Shown here: positions 36,275 to 45,463 of the stretch, piece by piece
Layout of the letters: every line of letters begins with the position of its first letter
Position numbering within the stretch: position 1 is the first letter of the stretch
Assembly: GCA_000231825.2 (NCBI GenBank)
Contig: JH720326.1
Location: 546,133 to 597,312, forward strand
Source: Tetrahymena elliotti 4EA
Taxonomy: Eukaryota; Ciliophora; Oligohymenophorea; Hymenostomatida; Tetrahymenidae
Length of the DNA stretch: 51,180 nucleotides
Direction of reading: 5' to 3'
Notes under the pieces: generated by a model
What the model was told of the DNA's origin: nothing
Databases searched by the model: none
Seen by the model: the letters and a program-made list of their open reading frames with translations, nothing else
Made by a program: the position numbers and the translations under genes

Positions 36275-36428
36275 ATAGATATTATATAAATTAATTAAAA
36301 ATAATGATAAAAATGCATGTTTTTCTAGATGATTGTTCTTTTATCTTTTTTATTTTTTATGTAAAAGATTGATTTAAGATAAATTAATAGCGCTCTTTAT
36401 GAATATTCAATTTGATTACCACAAAAAC

Positions 36429-36458
36429 TTTGAATTGCATTACTTATTGGAAGAGGGT
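36429..36458 (-). repeat. right terminal inverted repeat
   Basis: Reads TTTGAATTGCATTACTTATT then GGAAGAGGGT, followed by TA. Inverted partner of 35088-35117. Confidence 0.88.
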
Positions 36459-36523
36459 TATTCCTCTGTACAATAAAAAAAAAATATTTTCAAATTTTAA
36501 TTTTTAAAATAATATCAAATTAA

Positions 36524-37430
36524 AGAAACCAATACAGAAATTGATTCATTAAAAAATAAACACTAAGAAAAAATCAAGTCTTAAAATAAAAACAAAAGCT
36601 CTAATTATGATAAGAAAAGTAAATATATGGAGAAGAATTGAAACAAATGAAGAAAACATTAAAGCAAAAGCTCCTAAAAAAAACTAAGAAAGATGTGGTT
36701 CAATTAAAAATCATACTTCATCATCAGGATCTGATTCATCTCTGATTGTCTTAAGAAATTGTTTCTAAAATTAATCTTATCAAATTTTTCTTAAATAGAT
36801 TTTTTCTTTATATTTTAATAATAAACAAAAAGTTTTATTAATTAATAGATAAAAAAATTAAACAAAATGTCTTCCTCTACAAGAAGATTAGGTTGTAATT
36901 TTATTCATGTTTATAATAATCTCAATGTTAATCGAATTAAAGGAAGATTATCTTTTACGAATTATAAAGAGTATTTTTCTTAAAAATATTCTCAAGTTTT
37001 ACATTTATTTCAGAAATAAGTTTATTTGAGCCTTGAAATTGAATTTCTGGGATACATTATTGTAGAAAAAAAATATTTCTAGAGAACTTTTATCACCTTG
37101 TTATTTGCGATGTATTTGGTGTTCCTCTATTTCCTTGTTTCCATTTTTTTTGAAATGTTAATAGTCAAAAATCAAGAATTATTTAAAAAATTAGCTCTTT
37201 TTCGTTAAATTAAAAATGAGTAACAAAGAAAACTTAATTTTAAATATTCTCTTTAAAAATTTTTTATTGGAATGAAGAGCTTTTAATATTTTCTATTTTC
37301 TTATCTTAAAAATATTATAAAGTTATTTAAAACAATCTAATTCTTTAAAAAAAGTAAAAATATGATTGGATGGTTTTTTAAATTATTCTAATTAAAATAA
37401 AAATGAGAGTTTTTACTTCATACAAATAAA
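36524..37430 (+). pseudogene. unrecognised gene remnant right of the Tc1 element
   Basis: Gln-code frames with coding character but several breaks. KETNTEIDSLKNKHQEKIKS near 36525 is charged and coiled-coil-like. A serine-rich piece (NHTSSSGSDSSLIVL) lies near 36710. From about 36990 a frame gives a hydrophobic stretch (FITLLFAMYLVFLYFLVSIF) then a basic segment. Part of the region (36870-37030) resembles 31640-31830 before LRR unit 6. It may be the same unidentified gene in two decayed copies, here cut by the transposon. No family recognised. Confidence 0.35.
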
Positions 37431-37677
37431 AAAGATAGTCCTAAACTTATGTTATGGTATTATCTCTAAAAATTTTATCGATATTTAATAAAATATTTTA
37501 AACCTCAATAAAAATAATTAACAATTTAAAAAATGGTATTTATTTATGAAAAAAAGATATTGAAATTGTTGATAAAATTAATAAAGGTGATATTTTTATT
37601 AAAAAAGTATTCTAACTTTTTTATGTAAGTCAAATCTAAAAATTCTAATTAAATTATAAATGTCTAAAATTGAAAAT

Positions 37678-38155
37678 TGTGTAAGCTTTATGATATTGAT
37701 ACATAATTATGTTTACTTTTTTTTATTAAGCTCTTATAACAAAGAATTTGTCTGCTTACAGAATTTATGAGCAGGGAAAGCATAGTGTCAGAATCTTTCT
37801 CTCTTAATTTTAATTTTTGCTTTTATTTTGTAACATTTTTTAGATTTTTATGCTTGGATATTTTTCAATTTTTTTTTCATAAAATAAATCTTTCAAATAA
37901 AAAAAAATTAGCCAAGGAAACATCTAATAAACTTTGATTTCATTTGCAAATTTTATTAAACAATTGAAAAATATAACCTTTTTACTTATGCTTTTTGAGT
38001 AACAATTTCATTTTTTTATTTTTAGATTTATAATTTATAAAATTTGTACAAAGTAATGTAGGCTCTTTTTTCTAGGGAAAAAATAATAGATTTTCTTGAA
38101 TAGAAAGTTAAAAAAATGAAATGACTTGTAAAGTTTAAGATAATATCTATCTGAG
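37678..38155 (+). pseudogene. LRR unit 7, 3' fragment, dead
   Basis: Only the last two exons of an LRR unit remain. The LRR exon (about 37726-37810) has the family bases for CLQN...GIAQCQNL but carries TGA in place of a sense codon (TTA TGA GCA near 37767). The final exon (about 37910-38150) keeps the KKM-type block, where ATGAAATGACTTGTAAAG has a second in-frame TGA. It closely follows unit 6, including the intron sequence GTAAGCTT. Exons 1-8 are missing. Confidence 0.7.
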
Positions 38156-39146
38156 TAACAAAATTTTATAATGTAGATTAAACTTAATTATAAAATATAT
38201 TAATGACTAAAGAAGAATAAATTATGTTAATATTATGCTAAAACTGCAATAAATACTGATTTCTTATTGATTTATTTAAAGGAAAATACATTTTATATTT
38301 TGTAATCTACTGCTATTTTATAAAATCAAATTTAATTAATACCGGAATTACAAATATTAGCTTAATTTGTTCATAAAATAATTTAAATTCAACAAAAATT
38401 TAAGAAAAACAGTTAATACCATGATAAAGATTAATGATTTACAAATAAATAATGGGAGAGGTAAATCAAAAATGTAAATTAAAAATCATTTTTGCTTATT
38501 TATTTTTTGAAATTTCATTTGCAATTTAATGTTTAGTGCTTGATATATTTTTATTAATAAAATTAGAATATAGAATATTATCAAAAAAAAAAATTATATT
38601 AACTAAAAAGTGAAAGCGCTGGATAATAAGTCAATTACTAATTATCAAAAAAAGTAGATTTTAATTTAATTATCAATTAGAAATTTTTAATTTGAAATTT
38701 GGGCAAAAAAGTTGAATAGGCTTCAAATAAATATTTTTCAGGAATAATCTTGGAATTTCAAGAACATAATTAGGAAGAAAACAAGGGAAGGAGCAGATTT
38801 TGGTGTTAATTTATTAAGATTTTAAAAAGCTTTTTCACTTCACAAAAATGTCTATTTTTACTTCACTTATTCTAAACAAAATTTAATTGAATTATTTTTT
38901 ATAATTTCACAAATATTTTTGTAAAACTTTTAAAAAGTTAGTTAATCAATCAATCCTCCAAATAGAAAAAATTTTATAAAATTCAATCACCCACACTTCA
39001 TTCAATAAAGAATTTATTTAAATTAATCTATTATAAATAAGACTTAAAGTATTTTTAATTAAATTAAATGACAATTATTATTATTATAAAGAAGATAATA
39101 AAAGGAACAGTAAGTAAAACAAAACACATATTATGTAGATAGATAC
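38156..39146. other. intergenic with a decayed LRR exon 1
   Basis: At 38449 ATGGGAGAGGTAAATCAAAA followed by a GT donor resembles the MGQIKSK first exon. Nothing downstream completes a unit, so it is a relic or chance match. The rest is A+T-rich spacer and the 3' flank of the AlkB gene. Confidence 0.4.
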
Positions 39147-40385
39147 TCAAAAATATAAGCTAGTAATAAATAGGGTTAACGTAACAACAGTGAATTTAAG
39201 GATATAGTTGTATACTTCGTTTTGGATATCTTTATAAACGATAGTTTTTTTGTCATTTTGATATCTAGCTAATACTTTGTTCATAACATTAAACCATGAA
39301 GGAGGATAAAAGCTCAACAAAACACAAACAGTATATCCATGAGGTAATGTAGGACTTTCATCATAACTGCAAAGAATTTAATATTCTTTATATCCATTTT
39401 CATGATGATCAGAGTGTCTTTACAATTTGAATAGCAAATAGTTGGAGAATCTATGGGGAGCGTTCCATGAATGGTGGATATCAACTTTTTCATAGATCCC
39501 TGGTTCTATTTCCTTTCTTTAAAGTCCATAGTGTTCAATATAATTTACAGTTTCAAGATAGAAAACTGAATGAAAAACAGTAAATAAGAAAACGTACATT
39601 CCATATGTTCCAAATACTTTCTATACAACAAAAGGAATTACAAATATGCTCAAGGTGTAGTAAATCATTTTATTGTAAATATTAATTGGAGAGCGTTTTT
39701 GAAGGCGTTAATAGTTGTTTTCATAATGCCAAGCACTGAAATATGAGCCAATTACTGTTTAGGGAATAAATTTGTAAAGAGTTTAATTTAAGCGAGATGT
39801 GGCAGGGTCTTTATGGGTAGCAACATTGCGGTGATGACCATAAATGTGTTCAATAGCGAAATGCATGTAAAGATTCTTGGCAAGAGTGAAAGTTCCCATA
39901 AAAGCATCTAACCATCCATCTTTATGGAATAATTCGTGAGCAACATTGATGTTTGAAGCAGCAAGATTACCAGCAACAAAAATAATACCAAATTAGTTGA
40001 AAAGAGATATTTCGTCTTTGTAAATAGTAACAAAGTGAATGCACCAGAAGGTAAAAAGCCAATCAAATACAACAGCCAAATATAAAGGAATCTTAAAGCG
40101 AAGTTTTCCAGTAAGTTGCTTTGCTTCTTCTTTAGTAGGATTACGAATATCAAAGCTACAGAATTCATCTAGTAAAGGTATGACAGAGTAAAAGATAAAG
40201 ACAAATAAATAACCAGTTCTCATATAGTTAATACTAAAGAAGGCTAAGACATAAATAAATGGCACAAAGTAGTACTACAATGAGCTAAATAGCAAAGCAT
40301 TTTAGCCTTCATATTTTGCTTTTAAATCTTTTTAGAATTTAGCAACTTCTAACTTAGGTTAAGTAAGATCTTCTGAGTTAGTCAT
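39147..40385 (-). CDS. AlkB-type alkane 1-monooxygenase / di-iron membrane hydroxylase
   Basis: Intronless gene of 412 aa, start CAT at 40383-40385, stop TGA at 39147-39149, with internal TAA/TAG read as Gln. It belongs to the integral-membrane di-iron hydroxylase/desaturase superfamily, closest to alkane monooxygenase. The histidine boxes are HELFHK (150-155), EHIYGHHRNV (179-188, followed by ATHKDPATSR), NYIEHYGL (281-288), HHSWN (304-308) and LQRHSDHHENGYK (321-333). The NYxEHYGL and RHSDHH motifs are typical of AlkB rather than plain fatty-acid desaturases. Several hydrophobic segments (about 41-62, 62-75, 103-121, 240-275, 395-412) suit an ER membrane enzyme. It would use O2 and an electron donor to oxidise an alkyl chain. 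The true substrate in a ciliate is not evident and could be a fatty acid, fatty alcohol or sterol. Base composition is less A+T-rich than its surroundings. Confidence 0.9.
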
Positions 40386-42189
40386 TATTATTTAAGAATA
40401 TACTATTATATCCAATTTATATTTTAATTATTTATTATATATTCAAAATCTAATTAAATTATGGCAACTATTTAAATACAAAATTGTCATTCATTTTTTT
40501 ATATCTTGTAAGCTGTTATTATGATACTTATTAAATTTTAGATTCCTAATGATATTTATTAAGTAATTTAATTAGATTTAAATGAAGGTTTTATTATTCA
40601 TAGGAATATCACAGATGAAAAATTGAATGGAATAAACAGCTTAAATTATAATAAATCAGGCAGGTGTCATTAATTAATTGAACTATTTTTCTTATAAATT
40701 TTGTTGAATAAAATTTACTTACATCAAATTAAAATTTGTTTCCTTTTAATTAAAAAAATAACAAAACCAATGATGCAATATTTACATAAAAACAAACAAA
40801 AATGACTAAGCATTTTAATTTAATTTAAAAATTACTTTGATGTAAACAAAATTCAATTTAATTACTATTTTAAGCACTTGTATTAATTTAATTATTTGTT
40901 TAATTGAATGTAACTAAATTTTTGAATTTTAAACATTCCAGTCAACAAAGTATATATAAATAAATTATTCCATCTTCCATATTCGAGTTTTGTTTTACTT
41001 TATTTACTCATCACTTGAATTTAATTATTTTTCTTCTTTAAAAGGTAGGGCTACAATAAATTTGATAATTCTTAGAAGTATATTGGATAAAAAAGCAATA
41101 AGTTATTTGTTAGTGAAAAATTAGAATGTAAAATAATTTTTATAAAAATAATACAATAAAAATCAAGATGAAAATACTGTCTAAGCATTTTTTTTGTTTA
41201 TATTTTTATTTAAGACATTAAATTTATCCAATTGAATAAATAAAATTAGATAGCCATCATATATTAAATTTTTATTCAATGACTATTAAGTATAGTTATT
41301 GTTGTAATATAAACCTAAATTCTTTTAAATTACATTTTCTCCAATAAGTTAAAAAGAATTTATCAGTTTTAGATTCTTTTATTAAAAAATAATTTAATCA
41401 TTAGCAATTTCTTCTTTCGAATGATATTAGAAAATGATATTGTTTTATTTATTGACTCAAAATTAAAAAATTTATTAATAATATAATCAAAATAAAAATT
41501 TTATAAGAGTAATATGTTTCGATATTAAATTATATTTAATTAATTTAATAATTAAAAATAAAAATTTTTTAATAGTTTTAAAGATACATATTATTTATTC
41601 TAAACTCTTATCTTTGAAAACTGATTAAATAAATAAAAATTTGGGCAGAATTATAAATAAAAAAAAAAAAACCCTAATCAAAATTTAAAATTTATTCTCA
41701 ATATTTTGATTAAAAGCTAGGGTGTAGTTTTTAAAATTTTAATTAAAATATTAAGAATATTTTTCATGACATATAATAGTTTTTATTTAAATGTTTTCTT
41801 ATTTCCTAACATCAATGGCCATAGTTTTAACTCACAAAACTTTATAAAATATAAATAAAATTAATAAAACAAAAAATTTTTTGAGTTTATTTTATTAATT
41901 ATTTCAATTATCATCATAAAATAAAGTATAAAATAAAAAAAAGAATATAAACATATAAAAAATTTTGATTAAGATTGATAAATATGTTTTGACATTTGAA
42001 TAAAATTTTTATTTGTTATTGCTTCAATATTATGATGTAATTTATTAAATTTTTAACATAAAATAATTTTAAAAAATTATTTAATGTGTGATAACCATTA
42101 AATTATTTAAAAGCAGCTAATATTTGTCATTTCAATATGATAATTTAACTAATCTTTTTATTTTCATAAGTTTTTGTATTCTTCTGTAA
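40386..42189. other. intergenic, 5' flank of AlkB gene and A+T-rich spacer
   Basis: No coding frame was found. Around 41671-41735 there is an imperfect inverted repeat (CCCTAATCAAAAT against ATTTTGATTAAAAGCTAGGG). A short GC-richer patch GTAACGACCCATTTCGCC lies at about 42187, at the edge of the tandem repeat array. Confidence 0.45.
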
Positions 42190-43190
42190 CGACCCATTTC
42201 GCCAATATATAATTACTTCTTAAAAGAATTAAAACTAAATATTGAATGAATAAATATTTAAGAGAATGAGAAAAACATTAAAATTTGAATTAAATCAGAA
42301 AACAACAAATAATAATTAATGAATGATTGATTAAATGAGCTGAACAAATAATGTCAAGTAAACCAACCAAAATGAGTCAGTTACTAAAGTTTAAAGGTTT
42401 TTATTTCACATTCTTCCTTCAAAAATGCATAATTAAAAATGACACTATTTTTACCTTAGGTCAAGAGTCAAATTTTAGAGATTAGAGCACCTTTAATCCT
42501 TCTGCACCCAAACCACCAATATTATTGTTTCTTGAAAGAATTATAAAATAAATATTGAATGAATAACTATTTAAGAGAATGAAAAAACCATTAAAATTTG
42601 AATTTAATCAGAAAACAACGAAATAGAATTAATGAATGAGCCAGAATCAAGCTGAATAAATAATTTGAAGTAAACCAACCAAAATTAGTCAGTTGCTAAA
42701 ATTAAATTTTTATTTTTCACATCATTCCTCCTTCAAAAATGAATAATTAAAAATGAAACACTTTTTTTACCTTAGGTTAAGAGTCAAAGTTTTGAGATGA
42801 GAGCACTATCCTAAACCAGATCCTAATCCTTATGCACCCAATTCACCAATATAATTGCTTCTTGAAAGAATTATAAAATAATTATTGAATGAATAAATAT
42901 TTAAAAGAATGAGAAAAACATTAAAATTTGTTTTAAATCAGAAAAAGAAGAATAAGAATAAATGAATGAGTAATCAACTGAGCTGAACAAATAATATGAA
43001 GTAAACTAACCAAAATAACTCAGTTACTAAAGTTTAAAGTTTTTATCAATCACATCATTCCTCTTTCAAAAATACATAATTAATGAAACACTATTTTTAC
43101 CTTAGGTCAAGAGTCAAAGTTTAGAGATGAGAGCACTATCCTAAACCAGACCCTAATCCTTATGCACCCACTTCACTAATATTATTCTTA
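42190..43190. repeat. tandem ~310-330-bp repeat array, about three copies
   Basis: Copies are marked by GAGCAC at about 42485, 42801 and 43131, and by GAATGAATAAATATTTAAGA-like starts near 42245, 42560 and 42885. Each copy contains TCAAGAGTCAAAGTTT, CCTAAACCAGATCCTAATCC, a TTATGCACCCA block and a TTCTTGAAAGAATTATAAAA block. It is the same family as 4010-4845. Two copies carry TAAACCAACC, ten of the fifteen bases of the Tetrahymena chromosome breakage sequence; the remaining five do not match. Confidence 0.8.
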
Positions 43191-43793
43191 AACTTTCTAA
43201 ATACTTTAATTAATTGAAGTTAGTGATTTTTTTTGTTTTTGATTTAAATTAACTACTTATAGCATAATCTAAGGTATCTAAATTTAATCTTTTATTCTCA
43301 ATTAATATGAATCTCTATTATAATAATAGTAATTAATAATTTAGAGCAAAAACAATTACGATTTAATTCAAATTGTTTAAAGATGTTCTAAAAAAATTAA
43401 CTTTTATTAACATTTGTAAAAGATTTTCCTTAATAATCTAATTCAGATTTTATTATCTTGTAATTTACACAATTAAAATTCTTTGACAAAAAATTTTATT
43501 TTAAGCCAAGAAATAAAATATTTTTTTTATCAAATATCCTCAAAAATGCAAAAATAAAATGAACTTTTTGTACAAATAAGTTGATGAGCATTTTAAATCA
43601 TAAAAAAAATGTAACAAAATTGAATTAAAAAGATAATTTTATGAATGAAATACAAAAAATAGTTATTATCTCAGATTACGAATTAGATTTATCACTGATC
43701 ATGCAATTAATTAAAAAAGAAATTTATGCACTAATGTTAATTTTCTAAATAGGCAAATTAATTAGACCCAACATATTTATTTAACAGTCTTGA
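43191..43793. other. intergenic before the four-span gene
   Basis: A+T-rich. An ATG at 43641 opens a short Gln-code frame (MNEIQKIVIISDYELDLSLI...) that stops at TGA 43791-43793. It might be an upstream exon of the next gene, but no convincing splice links them. A palindrome-like AAGCAAATT / AATTTGCTT pair lies at about 43799-43827. Confidence 0.35.
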
Positions 43794-44710
43794 TAAGGAA
43801 AGCAAATTTCACAAAAGCAATTTGCTTGTTAATTAAAATCTTTCTATTCCTATAAATTATTCAAGATAAATCTCAATCTTTTGAAAACTTAAAATAATAA
43901 TTCAAAATTAAAAGCAAAAAAAGATGATTTCTTAAAAAAACAATTTTAATCAAATCAATTAAATCTAATTGATTTTTATTAAAAATAATAAAAGATTTTT
44001 GATTTTAAGCAGTTAAAATCTCTTTTAGCCATAACTGGAGCTATTCTAGCTATTAAATCATCTAAAAATCTATCATACTATGATATTTAAACTGATTTGC
44101 AGACAGCTATAATAATAATTGCTTCTTTCGTTATTTTATTCAGCTTGATCAATTCTGCAATTTGGTTTTACTATAAATCATAAAGATGGTAAAGAATAGT
44201 ATTATTTATTTTAAATTTGATGTGTGGTGGAGGTATTGTATGCATAATAGCAGTTAATATTGCAACTTCTCTACTACAAAATTTTTGTGGTAAAATAAAT
44301 ATTTCTTTTAATAATAAAGAAAAATATTAATTAATTTTTTTATTTTAAAATTAGGATACTATATTCAACATGATAACCCCTATAGTGGTATTATTATCAA
44401 GACAAATTTAGGTGAAACTGTTTCTAGTTGCTCAGCTTTAGATAAAATTCCCTTACCAAAATAAGATGCTATCAGATTGCTAAGTATATAATATATTACA
44501 TACTCTTGTTAAACTTATGAAAGAGGAGTAGAATGTTATTCTTTTGATTCTTTGATAGTTGAAGACTGGGACAGTCTATATACAAATTAAATAGTTAGCT
44601 TAGGATTTTTATTAGTATATTATATTGCTAGTGTCATATTTATGGCATTAATAGCAACAAAATTAAGAAAACTTAAAAACTAAAAACCTTTATATTAAAA
44701 TAGCTATTGA
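43794..44710 (+). CDS. four-span, tetraspanin-like membrane protein (5' end unresolved)
   Basis: Two exons are clear: up to 44289, and 44355-44710, with a 65-nt GT-AG intron. The open frame runs back to 43794 but contains no ATG before the first span. The real start must lie in an undetected upstream exon; the ATG at 43924 is in another frame. Four spans are visible: LLAITGAILAI; AIIIIASFVILFSLINSAIW; IVLFILNLMCGGGIVCIIAV; and VSLGFLLVYYIASVIFMALI. The large loop between spans three and four holds several Cys (NFCGYY, SSCSALDK, YSCQTYERGVECYS). That topology and the Cys-Gly are reminiscent of tetraspanins, but the CCG signature is not exact. It ends KNQKPLYQNSY at TGA 44708-44710. Likely a plasma-membrane or vesicle organiser, by analogy only. 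Confidence 0.65.
44290..44354 (+). other. intron of the four-span gene
   Basis: GTAAAATAAAT donor, AAAATTAG acceptor, 65 nt. Joining the flanks completes a Gly codon and keeps the frame. Confidence 0.8.
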
Positions 44711-45463
44711 AAATCAGAATGGTAATAAATATTTTTTGTTTTCATGTTCTATATCTATCTAATTCATTTTGAATAATTTTAAGTAATTCATTAACGAATA
44801 TTTTTAAAAATATTATTGTGGATTTTCATTTGTGAAAACAATTTTTTCCATTTGAAAATTTTTCATTCAGAAATGAATAGTCCTCTGTTTTGATAAGCAG
44901 TAAAAATATAAAAAAGGTGTTTGGTTTAATAAGAAGTTGAGGTTTATCATTAAAAATTAGTTAGACAAATAAAAATCAAGGCTTGGAAAAATATGATGAT
45001 TATTATAATAAATGCTTTGAATTATTAATTTTATTTTTAAAAGAGGGCCTATAATAATTGATAAAATTTAGCTTATTACATATAAAACTGCTTTGAATTT
45101 AGAGCTAAGCAATAATTTATTAAACCCTTTATGTAATTAATATTTTTTATTATAGACCAATTTGGTTGAAATAAGAATTTTTTTGAGTCTATTGCAATTA
45201 AGTTAAAACGTTAAAGCCTCAATAATTTTACTTATTATGAATAGTTTAATTTTTCATTATAAATAGTAAATAAGCACCCAAATAATCTCTTTGTTCTCAA
45301 AAAAGTGATTGATTTTAATTGAAGCTTGATTTTGGTAAATATTGAATAATACTTCTCTTTATCAAATTTAAAGTAGAACAAACAAATACATTAAATTTAA
45401 AAGAATATAGAGTTAGCGCTTGTAGTATATCTGCTATTTGAAATTTTAAGCTTGCAAACTAAA
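44711..45463. other. intergenic between the four-span gene and the channel
   Basis: About 750 bp, A+T-rich, probably the 3' UTR of one gene and the promoter/5' UTR of the next. No gene or RNA seen. Confidence 0.5.

Larger units (their letters stand above)
35088..36458 (+). mobile_element. complete Tc1/mariner element, inactive
   Basis: A 1,371-bp element bounded by 30-bp terminal inverted repeats and flanked on both sides by TA (35086-35087 and 36459-36460), the target-site duplication expected of the Tc1/mariner superfamily. It contains one transposase pseudogene. It lies beside a second transposase fragment and before a gene remnant that it may have interrupted. Confidence 0.85.

Noticed and set aside
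39908..40265. Two overlapping minus-strand frames as separate small proteins
   Set aside because: One is an in-frame piece of the AlkB-type enzyme cut at Gln-coding TAA; the other is its frame shadow.
41670..41680. Telomere-like CCCTAA
   Set aside because: A single copy inside an inverted repeat; Tetrahymena telomeres are tandem CCCCAA.
42357..42371. A functional chromosome breakage sequence
   Set aside because: Only ten of fifteen bases match, and the last five are AAAAT rather than CTCTT.
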